Assembly: GCA_009693175.1 (NCBI GenBank)
Contig: SHXT01000006.1
Coordinates: 1 to 64,000, forward strand
Reading direction: 5' to 3'
Length of the DNA: 64,000 nt
From: Candidatus Methylopumilus sp.
Lineage (GTDB): Bacteria > Pseudomonadota > Gammaproteobacteria > Burkholderiales > Methylophilaceae
Shown: positions 52,564 to 62,445 of the stretch, one piece after another
Layout: each line of letters starts with the position of its first letter
Numbering within the stretch: the stretch's first letter is position 1
The notes under the pieces: generated by a model
What the model was told of the DNA's origin: nothing
The model's input: the letters and a program-made list of their open reading frames with translations, nothing else
The model's database searches: none
Translations under genes and position numbers: made by a program

Positions 52564-53970
52564 TTAAGATTTACACGATTTATAGAGTGCCAAAGCCTTC
52601 GTGCGTTGAGTTGGATGATCAATTACAGGGCCTGGATAGTCAAACTTTTGAGTTTCTTTAGCTAACCAAGGGGCATGGATGTTTTCGGCCAAACAATCCT
52701 TGAGTTCAGGGATATATTTCTTAATAAATTTGCCTTCCGGATCAAATTTGACAGATTGCGTGACGGGATTAAAAATTCTAAACCATGGTTGAGCATCGCA
52801 CCCCGTGGATGCAGCCCATTGCCAACCACCATTATTGGCACTCAAGTCAAAATCGATGAGCTTTTCTGCAAAATAAGCTTCTCCCCATCGCCAATCTACT
52901 AGTAAATCTTTGACCAAAAAAGAAGCGGCAACCATTCTGAGTCGGTTATGCATAAAGCCTGTTTCGTTAAGTTGTCGTATTGCGGCATCCACAATCGGGT
53001 AACCTGTTTTACCTTCTGTCCAAGCTTTGAAATAATCAAGATTATTTTCAAAAGGAATGGATTCGTAATCTTTTTTAAATGCTTTCCCTTTCGCAATATC
53101 AGGCCGATGAAATAAAATTTGAAAATAAAACTCACGCCATATAAGTTCATTTAGCCATGTTTCTGCTCCTTCACTCAAAGACTCTTGTGCTAAGCGAATT
53201 AGCTGTCTCACAGATACAGTTCCGAATCTTAAGTGGACTGATAAATAAGAAACGCCTTTAATAGCTGGATAATCACGCGTTTTTTTATAATGGGCGATTC
53301 TTTCTTTGAAATCTTCTGCAAGTAATTTTCCACCAGACATTCCTGTATGAATTTTAATATCATGAAGATTCGTTTTCTTAAATCCTATGTCATTTAAGCT
53401 TAATAATGGCGCATATTTAAATTGAGCCAGATTTTGTGAAAGGGGCTCAATATCAAATCTAGGGATCGTTGTATTACTTAATTTTTTTAAGTAATTATTT
53501 TTATAAGGCGTGAAAACTGTATAAGACTTTTCGAGGGCAGTGAGGATTTCATTTTTCTCAAATAAAACTTGATCCTTGAAATCATAAAATGCGATATTTT
53601 TTGCAAGAGCAATCTTTTGAATTTTTTCATCTCGATTGATTGCGTAAGGTTCATAATCACGATTTGTATAGATCGCATCAATATTGAATAGATTGATAGC
53701 ATATGAGATAGCATGTTCGGGAGAATCATATATCACAATTAAATCAGATTTTTTTTGTAAGAAACTTTCTTTGAGTTCCCTGACACTTTCCCATATAAAT
53801 TCAACACGCCTATCATTTTTATTTTTTAGATGGCTTAAGATTTCTTTATCAAAAATAAATATACAAAAAACATGTTGTGATTCGTAAAGTGCTGCATGTA
53901 AAGCTGCATGATCATAATCGCGTAGATCTCTTCTAAACCATACAAGTGAATTCTTATGCCTTTTATTCAC
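52564..53970 (-). CDS. phrB: Deoxyribodipyrimidine photolyase
   Basis: LVWFRRDLRDYDHAALHAAL; ETWLNELIWREFYFQILFHRPDI; WRWGEAYFAEKLIDFDLSANNGGWQWAASTGCDAQPWFRIFNP. Confidence 0.97.
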   Translation of the reverse strand: MNKRHKNSLVWFRRDLRDYDHAALHAALYESQHVFCIFIFDKEILSHLKNKNDRRVEFIWESVRELKESFLQKKSDLIVIYDSPEHAISYAINLFNIDAIYTNRDYEPYAINRDEKIQKIALAKNIAFYDFKDQVLFEKNEILTALEKSYTVFTPYKNNYLKKLSNTTIPRFDIEPLSQNLAQFKYAPLLSLNDIGFKKTNLHDIKIHTGMSGGKLLAEDFKERIAHYKKTRDYPAIKGVSYLSVHLRFGTVSVRQLIRLAQESLSEGAETWLNELIWREFYFQILFHRPDIAKGKAFKKDYESIPFENNLDYFKAWTEGKTGYPIVDAAIRQLNETGFMHNRLRMVAASFLVKDLLVDWRWGEAYFAEKLIDFDLSANNGGWQWAASTGCDAQPWFRIFNPVTQSVKFDPEGKFIKKYIPELKDCLAENIHAPWLAKETQKFDYPGPVIDHPTQRTKALALYKSCKS

Positions 53971-54424
53971 GATGATAAGGATGATTTTCTAGGATTGAAT
54001 ATGCTCTGAATAATTGTTCTGCAATCATGACGCGCACGAAAGTATGAGGAAATGTAGCCTTAGAAAGGCTCCAGACGAGATTTGCTTTATTAAGAATTTC
54101 CTCATGAATGCCTTCAGCACCACCAATGACAAATACAATACTTTTGAGATTTTCCGACCAGTACTTTAATTTTTGGGAGAATTCACTAGACGTAAATTGC
54201 GTGCCTTTGTCATCAAGAATAATTAAATATTCTTTATCAAGATATCCTAAAATTTTATGTGCTTCATTTAATTTTTTCTGCTCTATAGAAGCAAATTTTT
54301 TTTCAGGCTTTATTTCGATAAGTAAGGGAGAAAATTCATGTGTGATTCTTAAAATGTAATTTTTAAAAGCTTCGTTAATCCAGCTTAGCATTTTGTTGCC
54401 AATAGCAATAATTTTAATTTTCAA
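53963..54424 (-). CDS. rlmH: 23S rRNA pseudouridine1915 methyltransferase RlmH
   Basis: FVIGGAEGIHEEILNKANLVWSLSKATFPHTFVRVMIAEQLFRAYSILENHPYHRE. Confidence 0.97.
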   Translation of the reverse strand: MKIKIIAIGNKMLSWINEAFKNYILRITHEFSPLLIEIKPEKKFASIEQKKLNEAHKILGYLDKEYLIILDDKGTQFTSSEFSQKLKYWSENLKSIVFVIGGAEGIHEEILNKANLVWSLSKATFPHTFVRVMIAEQLFRAYSILENHPYHRE

Positions 54425-54783
54425 TGAAGAGAGCTAATTTTTTTAGGGGTTTGTTTTTTAGAAGGCTCAATCCATAATTGTTCGAGATTGTAATAGGCAC
54501 GTGATGTAGGCACCATGATATGAACGATCACTTCATCAACATCTACCAAGACCCACTCGCCTTCTTTTTCACCTTCAATTCCATTAATATGAATATTAAG
54601 TGATTTCATTTTTTCACAAACGTTGTGTGCGAGAGCTTTTGTTTGTCGTGTGGAGTTAGCACTTGCGATAATCATAAAGCTTGTGATAGTGGTGAGTTTT
54701 CTTACGTCGATAACTTCGATATCAAATCCCTTGATGTCCTCAAGTGCTTCGACCACTGCTTTTTTAATATCGTTAACGGTCAT
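54421..54783 (-). CDS. rsfS: Ribosomal silencing factor RsfS
   Basis: SFMIIASANSTRQTKALAHNVCEKMK; GEWVLVDVDEVIVHIMVPTSRAYYNLEQLW. Confidence 0.96.
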   Translation of the reverse strand: MTVNDIKKAVVEALEDIKGFDIEVIDVRKLTTITSFMIIASANSTRQTKALAHNVCEKMKSLNIHINGIEGEKEGEWVLVDVDEVIVHIMVPTSRAYYNLEQLWIEPSKKQTPKKISSLH

Positions 54784-54789
54784 CGATAT

Positions 54790-55170
54790 TTAAGCGGCCT
54801 GGATTTGAATAGAATCTTTTTTTGAAATAATCTGATTTTTTTCGTTGACGTAAATAAAGATAGGCTTGTATTTTTCAAGCTCAAGCTCATTATAATTTCC
54901 ATAAGTTGCAATAATCACAAGATCCCCTGGATTAGCTTTATGCGCAGCAGCACCATTAATGGAAATGACACCAGAATGTCTTTGCGCCTTAATTGCATAA
55001 GTTGTAAAGCGCTCGCCATTTCTGATGTTGTAGATAGCAATTTGCTCATATTCGTGAATATGAGCTGCCTCAAGCAAAGCTTCATCAATAGCACATGAGC
55101 CCTCATATTCAAGTTCTGAATGCGTGACTTGAACGCGATGAAGTTTAGATTTAAGCATGATTCTTTGCAT
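54790..55170 (-). CDS. panD: Aspartate 1-decarboxylase
   Basis: [25 protein letters not shown] with Gly-Ser self-cleavage site; [19 protein letters not shown]. Confidence 0.97.
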   Translation of the reverse strand: MQRIMLKSKLHRVQVTHSELEYEGSCAIDEALLEAAHIHEYEQIAIYNIRNGERFTTYAIKAQRHSGVISINGAAAHKANPGDLVIIATYGNYNELELEKYKPIFIYVNEKNQIISKKDSIQIQAA

Positions 55171-55218
55171 ATTTTAGGCTACGAAACTAAGTCTAATGGA
55201 TATCCTATTATAGCCAGT

Positions 55219-56055
55219 TCAATGATGGATGCAAAATTCAATGTTATCAATTAATCGAACAGACCCTAAAGTTGCAGCGCCTAGGATAATCATATGATTT
55301 TCATCGTGAAGTGGTTTTTGAAGTGATTTAGCCGATCGAATAGAAAAGTAGTCGACCAGCCAGCCGGAACCATTTAAATGCTTGATTGCCGTTTCTTCAA
55401 TTTCTTTAATAGGCATCGACTTTTCGATAACTTTTTCTTTCATATTATTCATAATCTCAAATAGCTGAGGTGCTTTTTTTCTATTCCCTGCTGTGAGTAA
55501 ATTATTTCTCGAACTTTTTGCCAAACCATCTTGGTCGCGAATTGTATCTATACCGATTATCTCTATCGGATAGTTCAATTGACGTGTTATTTCTTTAATT
55601 AAAAACAATTGCTGGAAATCTTTTTTTCCAAAAAAAGCCACCTCAGGCTGAATGAGATTAAATAGTTTGCAAATAATAATTGCGACACCGTTAAAATGAC
55701 CTGGTCTAAACTTACCACATAAGTCATGAGCAATCTCAGGAAGATTAATTTGGATAGTATTTGACTTGTCAATAATGTCATTTTCAGATGGCGTAAATAC
55801 AAAAGACACATTTATTTTTTTGAGCATAGATAAATCATGCTCCAAAGTTCGTGGATATTTTTGAAAATCTTCTTCTGAATTAAACTGAAGAGGATTGATA
55901 AAAATACTAACAATCACATGATCCTTTCTTTTTTTAGCTTCTTCAATAAGTGTAAGGTGTCCTTCATGGAGATTCCCCATTGTAGGCACAAATGCCATGC
56001 GAGGTAGCGATCTTAATACTTTAATTAATTCGTCTTGATGATAAATGACGTGCAT
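55219..56055 (-). CDS. panC: Pantothenate synthetase
   Basis: MAFVPTMGNLHEGHLTLIEEAKKR; FNGVAIIICKLFNLIQPEVAFFGKKDFQQ. Confidence 0.97.
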   Translation of the reverse strand: MHVIYHQDELIKVLRSLPRMAFVPTMGNLHEGHLTLIEEAKKRKDHVIVSIFINPLQFNSEEDFQKYPRTLEHDLSMLKKINVSFVFTPSENDIIDKSNTIQINLPEIAHDLCGKFRPGHFNGVAIIICKLFNLIQPEVAFFGKKDFQQLFLIKEITRQLNYPIEIIGIDTIRDQDGLAKSSRNNLLTAGNRKKAPQLFEIMNNMKEKVIEKSMPIKEIEETAIKHLNGSGWLVDYFSIRSAKSLQKPLHDENHMIILGAATLGSVRLIDNIEFCIHH

Positions 56056-56064
56056 ATTAGGGAA

Positions 56065-56820
56065 TTAGGAATGATCTTTTATGAATTGCATAAGAAAATC
56101 TTGCACGATATTAATCTTGTCGTGAGATAATTGATTTTCTAAATATAGATGATGTGATCTTTGAGGCTGCATAAGTAAGTCATATAAAATAAAAACTTCG
56201 CCATCACATGTTTTTCCAGTATTAAAACCTATGGTTGGAATAGACAATGTTAGGGTAATTTTTTTTGCAATATCTTCTGAAATTGAAGATAAAACAATCA
56301 TGTCTGCACCTGATTTTTCGAGCGCCTTTGCATCCTCTAGAAGTTTTTCAGATGAATTTTTTAAAATTTCTTTTATTTTATCTGCATCGCAATCTTTAAT
56401 ATTTTGAGGCATGAGCCCTATGTGAGCACACACACTTATACCTTTTACTTTTAAATGTCGAATGGTATCTGCTAGTGATGTATCACCTTCAAGCTTTACC
56501 ATATGCGCACCTGCTTCGATAAGTCTTAATGCACTTTGATACGCAAGCTCTGTTGTTTTGTACGTGCCGATAGGAAGGTCACTTATAATAAAAGTAGATT
56601 TAAGGCCTTGCGAAACCGCTTTAGTATGATAAAGCATGTCATCTAATGAAACATTGTGCGTATTTGAATCTCCCTTAATCACGATACCTAAAGAGTCGCC
56701 GACCAAAATAGCATCAATACCAACAGATTCCAAGATAGATGCAAACGTGGCGTCGTAACATGTGAGCATGGTAATTTTTTTACCATTTTTTTTCATAAGA
56801 CTAAGCGATCTTAGATTCAT
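56065..56820 (-). CDS. panB: 3-methyl-2-oxobutanoate hydroxymethyltransferase
   Basis: MLTCYDATFASILESVGIDAILVGDSLGIVIKG; VCAHIGLMPQ; ends near the usual length. Confidence 0.96.
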   Translation of the reverse strand: MNLRSLSLMKKNGKKITMLTCYDATFASILESVGIDAILVGDSLGIVIKGDSNTHNVSLDDMLYHTKAVSQGLKSTFIISDLPIGTYKTTELAYQSALRLIEAGAHMVKLEGDTSLADTIRHLKVKGISVCAHIGLMPQNIKDCDADKIKEILKNSSEKLLEDAKALEKSGADMIVLSSISEDIAKKITLTLSIPTIGFNTGKTCDGEVFILYDLLMQPQRSHHLYLENQLSHDKINIVQDFLMQFIKDHS

Positions 56821-57464
56821 ATAAGCTGGGGGTTAAAGAACTCACGATTGCTTTTGATATGAATAATTCTATCAACTAGAAGATCTATCGCATGCTCATC
56901 TTTAAGTATGTTTAAATTTTCGTTATTAAGAATAAGAATGGGTGAATGATTATAGCTATGAAAAAATTGACTATAAGATTCAGCAACCTCTTCCAAATAC
57001 TCGCTAGAAATATTTGTTTCATAATCAATATTTCTTTCTTTAATTCTATTTTGTAATGTTTCAATAGATGTTTGTATGTAAATAATAAGGTCAGGTTTAG
57101 GTACTTTTAATTGTAAGTGAGAAAAAATTTGGTGGTAAAGCTTAAATTCCTCATCGTCCAAATTAATTTTTGCAAAGATAGGATCTTTTTCTAAAAAGAA
57201 ATCGGCAACAGTTGATTCTTTGAATATATCTTTTTGAAAGATTTTTTGGATTTGATCGGCTCTTTGAAAAAGAAAAAAAAGCTGTGTTGAGAGTGCATGA
57301 CGCTTCATATCCTCATAAAATCTTGGTAAAAAAGGATTTTGTTCAGCCTTTTCACTAAGAAAATTTACTGAAAATCGATCCGCTAATATTTTTGCCAGTG
57401 TAGATTTTCCTGAGCCAATAGGGCCCTCAACTACAATATAAGGAAATTTATCAAAGATATTCAT
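56817..57464 (-). CDS. Deoxynucleoside kinase family protein
   Basis: PYIVVEGPIGSGKSTLAKILADRF P-loop; QLFFLFQRADQIQ; VADFFLEKDPIFAKI. Confidence 0.9.
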   Translation of the reverse strand: MNIFDKFPYIVVEGPIGSGKSTLAKILADRFSVNFLSEKAEQNPFLPRFYEDMKRHALSTQLFFLFQRADQIQKIFQKDIFKESTVADFFLEKDPIFAKINLDDEEFKLYHQIFSHLQLKVPKPDLIIYIQTSIETLQNRIKERNIDYETNISSEYLEEVAESYSQFFHSYNHSPILILNNENLNILKDEHAIDLLVDRIIHIKSNREFFNPQLI

Positions 57465-57946
57465 AAGGTTATACGTTTAGCACTTTTAGGGTTTAATGCT
57501 TTGGCTATTTTAGCGAGATCTCCTATATGTGGAATATAAATATTTGCATTAATTTCTTGAAGAGGGAAGATCACGAAAGATCTTTCATGCATTCTTGCAT
57601 GTGGAATAGTCAATAGAGAGGTTTTTATTTCTACACCCTCAATAAAGAGAATATCCAAATCAAGAGTTCTTGGCGCATTAGGAAATAATCTTTTCCTTCC
57701 ATGTTTATTTTCTAAAGATTGTAATTCTGTTAAAAGCATTTCGGGAGTAAGATCTGTTTTAATTAAGACCACTGCGTTGATAAAATTTGGCTGATCTACA
57801 TAACCTTGTGGTTTACTTAAATAACAACTCGATTTCTTTATGAGTTCACTTTTAGGTAGCTTTGCAAGTTCATCAAATGCTGTTAATACATGATTCAACG
57901 GATCTTCGAAATTACTTCCTACTGCAATGTAAGCCAATGCATTCAT
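57461..57946 (-). CDS. folK: 2-amino-4-hydroxy-6-hydroxymethyldihydropteridine diphosphokinase
   Basis: AYIAVGSNFEDPLNHV; GRKRLFPNAPRTLDLDILFIEG; IPHARMHERSFVIFPLQEI. Confidence 0.95.
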   Translation of the reverse strand: MNALAYIAVGSNFEDPLNHVLTAFDELAKLPKSELIKKSSCYLSKPQGYVDQPNFINAVVLIKTDLTPEMLLTELQSLENKHGRKRLFPNAPRTLDLDILFIEGVEIKTSLLTIPHARMHERSFVIFPLQEINANIYIPHIGDLAKIAKALNPKSAKRITL

Positions 57947-57952
57947 TATTTA

Positions 57953-59215
57953 TTATTTGAGCGTCAGTTTTTTAACCATCAATGATTTTTCATGGTTATC
58001 AGCGTCAATAAATGTGGTCCACCATTCGCCAATCTTTGTATCAAGTTGATTAGACTCGCATCTTAATAACATAAAATCATAAGCCGCTCTAAATCTTGGG
58101 TGCAGTAATAATCGATATTTTTTTTTTGGTGATTGATTTTCAAATCTTGGCTGTAAACGCCATATTTCTTTCATGGTAATTGTAAAGCGTTTGTGAATAG
58201 GAAAGAGCTTAATTTGTTTTTCAATGATTTCGTCAATAGCTTGATTAAGTGCAGCAATTGAGTGTTTAAGTTCGTGTTTGTATTGATTCCATAGTGGATA
58301 GACTTGGTGCCAAAGTAAAAATGAAAATAAGAAGCTAGGATTGCAAGATTTGTCATTATTAATTCTAAAATCCGTATTTTTAAGACCATTTTCAATGAAA
58401 AGGTTGGTTTCTTTTGAGTCAATGAGCGATGCTAAAAAAAATTGTGTATATATATTTTCATTTTGCATGATTCTATAACTATCTAATGCGTGTCCTGTTA
58501 AAAAAAACTTAATTACCTCATCAAACAATCTGGAATGAGGAATGTTATGAAGTAAAGGCACTATTTTTTTTATAGGCTCTCTCGAAGTGTCGTTAAGAGA
58601 CATATTAAGTTTTGCACATACACGAAAGGCCCTAAGTATACGAATGGGATCTTCTTGATATCGCTTTTCAGGATTGCCAATTATCCTTATGATACCGCGA
58701 TTAAGATCATTCAGCCCATCATGAAAATCAACGAGTTTTTGATGCGTGGGGCTATAAAACATAGCATTAATCGTAAAATCACGTCGCATGGCATCGTCTT
58801 CAATCGTTCCATAATGATTATCGTCTATCACTATGAACCTGTCAGGCTGGGCTATTTCTTTTTGCAGTGATCGATAGGTAGATACTTCAATTATCTCTCG
58901 ACCATAAATTACATGGACTAATTTAAAGCGCCTTCCAATCATTCTTGAGCGTCTGAATAAATGATGTATTTGATCTGGCGTTGCATTTGTAACCACATCA
59001 AAATCTTTAGGCTTTATTCCAAAAAGAAGATCGCGCACCGCTCCGCCTACAAGGTAAGCTTCAAAACCATTTTCTTCAAGTATATCGATTGTTTTTATTG
59101 CATTAATACTAATGAGATTAATATCGATTTTTTTAAAATCGATTTCAAAATTAGATTTTTTAGATTTCTTAAATTTTTTTAAAAAGGATTTAAGTATAAG
59201 TGGGGTAGGGGACAT
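57953..59215 (-). CDS. pcnB: Poly(A) polymerase I
   Basis: GFEAYLVGGAVRDLLFGIKPKDFDVVTNATPDQIHHLFRRSRMIGRRFKLVHV; next to folK. Confidence 0.93.
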   Translation of the reverse strand: MSPTPLILKSFLKKFKKSKKSNFEIDFKKIDINLISINAIKTIDILEENGFEAYLVGGAVRDLLFGIKPKDFDVVTNATPDQIHHLFRRSRMIGRRFKLVHVIYGREIIEVSTYRSLQKEIAQPDRFIVIDDNHYGTIEDDAMRRDFTINAMFYSPTHQKLVDFHDGLNDLNRGIIRIIGNPEKRYQEDPIRILRAFRVCAKLNMSLNDTSREPIKKIVPLLHNIPHSRLFDEVIKFFLTGHALDSYRIMQNENIYTQFFLASLIDSKETNLFIENGLKNTDFRINNDKSCNPSFLFSFLLWHQVYPLWNQYKHELKHSIAALNQAIDEIIEKQIKLFPIHKRFTITMKEIWRLQPRFENQSPKKKYRLLLHPRFRAAYDFMLLRCESNQLDTKIGEWWTTFIDADNHEKSLMVKKLTLK

Positions 59216-59230
59216 TAATTAAGATTTATA

Positions 59231-59779
59231 TTAGCTAATGTTTTTTTTCCAAAAAACATCTTTAACTTTTTTATGTTTATTAATTACTCTCGCCAATACA
59301 AATAATAAATCAGATAATCGATTGATATATTGAAGCGAATAAGCATTAATACTATTTTTTGAATTAAGTTTAAATATTGCCTGCTCGGCCCTTCTGCAAA
59401 TTGTTCTTGCCATATGACAAAATGCTGCAGCTCTGGAACCACCCGGAAGAATAAATTCTTTTAAAGGAGGTAAGTTTTTGTTATACGTAGTAATAATATT
59501 TTCTAGTTCAAGCACATCTTTTTTTTGAATAATTTGATGTCCTGGCATAGAAATTTCACCACCTAAATTAAATAAGTGATGTTGTATTACTGTTAGAATT
59601 TTATTAATTTTAGAAGGAAGATTCTCTGTCAGCATTAAGCCAATCATTGAATTAAGTTCATCTATTGCGCCTAGCGCTATAATACGATCGCTAAATTTTT
59701 TAGTTTTTGACCCATCACCAAGACCTGTAGACCCTTTGTCGCCAGTTCTTGTAAATATTTTTGATAAACGGTAACCCAT
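59231..59779 (-). CDS. PduO-type cob(I)yrinic acid a,c-diamide adenosyltransferase (internal start preferred; ORF track starts at 59821)
   Basis: MGYRLSKIFTRTGDKGSTGLGDGSKTKK; ALGAIDELNSMIG; FILPGGSRAAAFCHMARTICRRAEQ. Confidence 0.95.
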   Translation of the reverse strand: MGYRLSKIFTRTGDKGSTGLGDGSKTKKFSDRIIALGAIDELNSMIGLMLTENLPSKINKILTVIQHHLFNLGGEISMPGHQIIQKKDVLELENIITTYNKNLPPLKEFILPGGSRAAAFCHMARTICRRAEQAIFKLNSKNSINAYSLQYINRLSDLLFVLARVINKHKKVKDVFWKKNIS

Positions 59780-59857
59780 GATTTTCCTTTCTAATCTATT
59801 GTACATTAAGCTTACTATCATCTATATTTAGATTTAAATAAAACGTGGATTGAATTC

Positions 59858-60667
59858 ATGAATCTATCTCAAAATCAACCTATTGGGGTGATTGATTCCG
59901 GAGTGGGCGGCATATCAGTACTTAAGTGCATGCGTGAGCTTTTGCCCAATGAATATTTTATTTATGTTGCAGATTCAAAATATGCGCCTTATGGTGAAAA
60001 AACAAATGTAGAAATTACAAGTCGTGTGCTGGCTGCTTTTGAATTTTTAAATAAGCAATACGTAAAATCAGTTGTTGTTGCATGCAATACTGCGACAGCA
60101 TCTTCAATTCAAATACTTAGAGATGAATTTAATTATCCTATTATTGGTATGGAGCCAGCAGTTAAACCAGCATCTAATATTTCAACTAACAAAATTATTG
60201 GAATATTAGCAACTTCAGGCACTTTATCGAGTGCTAAATTCTCTGCACTTTTAACGCATCATGAGACTGATATACATTTTATAACTCAGCCATGTTTTGG
60301 TCTTGTTGAGCTTGTTGAAAAAGCTGATTTAGAAAGTGCGGAGCTTCAAGAGCTTTTAAAAAAATACATTGATCCATTATTAAAAAAAGACATCGACACA
60401 CTTGTTTTAGGATGTACGCATTATTCTTTTTTAAAACCTGCTATTCGAAAGTTAATTCCGAATCACATACATATTGTCGACACAGGCAACGCTGTTGCTA
60501 ATCATCTAAAACATGTGCTCACTGAAAAAAATTTGTTAAATAAAAGTGGCACTTTAGGAGTAACAGATTTTTGGTCAAATAGTTTAGATCAAAATGCTGA
60601 TCAAGTGATTAAAAAACTATGGAGTCAAAATTTAAATACCTTTAGTTATAAAGGTATTTGGGCTTAA
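59858..60667 (+). CDS. murI: Glutamate racemase
   Basis: QPIGVIDSGVGGISVLKCMRELLPNEYFIYVADSKYAPYGEK; VVACNTATASS; LVLGCTHYSFL. Confidence 0.97.
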   Translation: MNLSQNQPIGVIDSGVGGISVLKCMRELLPNEYFIYVADSKYAPYGEKTNVEITSRVLAAFEFLNKQYVKSVVVACNTATASSIQILRDEFNYPIIGMEPAVKPASNISTNKIIGILATSGTLSSAKFSALLTHHETDIHFITQPCFGLVELVEKADLESAELQELLKKYIDPLLKKDIDTLVLGCTHYSFLKPAIRKLIPNHIHIVDTGNAVANHLKHVLTEKNLLNKSGTLGVTDFWSNSLDQNADQVIKKLWSQNLNTFSYKGIWA

Positions 60668-60668
60668 T

Positions 60669-60830
60669 TTATTTTAACCTGTAAGTCGTCCCACAATAGG
60701 GGCATGAAACAGTTCCTGTTTGAGTAATATCTAAAAAGACTCTTGGATGAGATGAAAATAAATTCTCTTTTTGCGTAGGGCAAAATAACGGAAGATTTTT
60801 TTTATCAACACTAATAGTTTTACTGTTCAT
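60669..60830 (-). CDS. Small zinc-finger domain protein (zf-CHCC like, 53 aa)
   Basis: Translated by eye: MNSKTISVDKKNLPLFCPTQKENLFSSHPRVFLDITQTGTVSCPYCGTTYRLK*; CxxH-type HPRVFLDI...CPYCGTxYRL; below ORF-track size cutoff. Confidence 0.88.
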   Translation of the reverse strand: MNSKTISVDKKNLPLFCPTQKENLFSSHPRVFLDITQTGTVSCPYCGTTYRLK

Positions 60831-60833
60831 TTT

Positions 60834-61766
60834 TTAAACGTAAGTGAGCCAGCCCTCATATTTTTTAGATTTTCCGGTCACAGCATCAAAATATATACTT
60901 TGTAATTCTTTTGTCATATCTCCACGACGGCCTGCGCCAATCATTCTTCGATCTAATTCTTTGATAGGTGTCACTTCAGCGGCTGTCCCTGTAAAGAAAG
61001 CTTCATCCGCAGTATAAATCTCGTCACGTGTAATTCTTTTCTCAATCACAGGTATTTTTAAGTCATTTGCAATCTGAATGATTGTGTCGCGTGTAATACC
61101 CTCCAGCGCACTGGTGAGATCAGGTGTAAAGAGCTTATTATGTTTTACGACAAATATATTTTCACCTGAGCCTTCGGTCACAAAACCGTTTACATCAAGC
61201 AATAAGGCTTCATCATAACCATCTTGACTGGCTTCCTGGTGGGCTAAAATGGAATTCATATAGTTACCATTTGCTTTAGCTTTACACATCGTGACGTTAA
61301 CATGATGCCTTGAAAAAGAAGACGTTTTAACGCGAATACCATTTTCTAAAGCTTCTTTCCCCATGTACGCACCCCATTCCCAAGCCGCTATAATGACGTG
61401 TGTTGATAAAGTTTTTGCAGAAATACCCATTGCCTCTGCACCATAAAATGCCATAGGCCTAATGTAGGCTGATTCCAGCTTATTTTCTTTAACAGCTTTT
61501 TTATGCGCATCCATAATGACATTTTTTTCATAAGGCATTTTCATACCCAGAATATGCGCGGAACCGAAGAGTCGATCTGTATGCTCTTTAAGTCTAAAGA
61601 TGGCAGTACCTTGATCTGTTTTATATGCCCTTACTCCTTCAAATACACCCATGCCGTAATGAAGTGTATGTGTGAGCACATGAGTCTTAGCATCTCGCCA
61701 AGGCGTCATTTTGTTATCAAACCATATGTGTCCGTCACGATCTTCCATTGATGTTGGGATTGCCAT
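60834..61766 (-). CDS. ilvE: Branched-chain amino acid aminotransferase (internal start preferred; ORF track starts at 61835)
   Basis: MAIPTSMEDRDGHIWFDNKMTPWRDAKTHVLTHTLHYGMGVFEGVRAY; GYDEALLLDVNGFVTEGSGENIFVV. Confidence 0.97.
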   Translation of the reverse strand: MAIPTSMEDRDGHIWFDNKMTPWRDAKTHVLTHTLHYGMGVFEGVRAYKTDQGTAIFRLKEHTDRLFGSAHILGMKMPYEKNVIMDAHKKAVKENKLESAYIRPMAFYGAEAMGISAKTLSTHVIIAAWEWGAYMGKEALENGIRVKTSSFSRHHVNVTMCKAKANGNYMNSILAHQEASQDGYDEALLLDVNGFVTEGSGENIFVVKHNKLFTPDLTSALEGITRDTIIQIANDLKIPVIEKRITRDEIYTADEAFFTGTAAEVTPIKELDRRMIGAGRRGDMTKELQSIYFDAVTGKSKKYEGWLTYV

Positions 61767-61869
61767 AGTTTTCCTTAAATAAAATTGGTGAACCTCTGTT
61801 AGGTTTGTGTCAGGTCTATTACCATTTATTAACATGATAAAATGAATCGCTTTTATTGAGAAATATATT

Positions 61870-62445
61870 ATGAAAAAAATCCTATTTTTATTTAGTCTTA
61901 TAGCTTGTCTTGTCGCATGTCAAAAAATTAATGAAGAAAGTTTTATTGGTAGGGATATCAGTTCCTTCCAAATGGACACATCTTTTAAGTTGCGAGATTT
62001 TAATGGTCATTCAAGGACTTTAGAGGATTACAAAGAGAAGATTGTTGTTGTATTTTTTGGCTTTACTCACTGCCCTGATATATGCCCTACGACGATGTTA
62101 GACCTAAAAAAAACTATAGGGTTACTTAAAGACAAGGCTTCAGCTATACAGGTCATTTTTATCACTTTAGATCCATCTCGTGATACCGAAGACGTTTTAA
62201 AGAAATTTATTCCAACATTTAGCGCTAGTTTTGTAGGTCTTACGGGTTCAGAAAGTGATATTGAGAAAGTGACCAGTCAATTTAAGATTTTTTATCAAAA
62301 AGTGAATGATCAAAGTAAATCTGGCTATACGATCGATCATAGTGCGGGTTTATATGTAATTGATAAACACGGAAAAATTAAACTGCATATGAACTATGGA
62401 CAAAAGCCAGAAGATATAGCGAGTGACCTCGTAAAACTAATTTAA
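61870..62445 (+). CDS. SCO1/SenC family copper-chaperone lipoprotein
   Basis: Lipobox LVACQ; FFGFTHCPDICPTTML CxxxC motif; YTIDHSAGLYVIDKHGKI. Confidence 0.93.
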   Translation: MKKILFLFSLIACLVACQKINEESFIGRDISSFQMDTSFKLRDFNGHSRTLEDYKEKIVVVFFGFTHCPDICPTTMLDLKKTIGLLKDKASAIQVIFITLDPSRDTEDVLKKFIPTFSASFVGLTGSESDIEKVTSQFKIFYQKVNDQSKSGYTIDHSAGLYVIDKHGKIKLHMNYGQKPEDIASDLVKLI

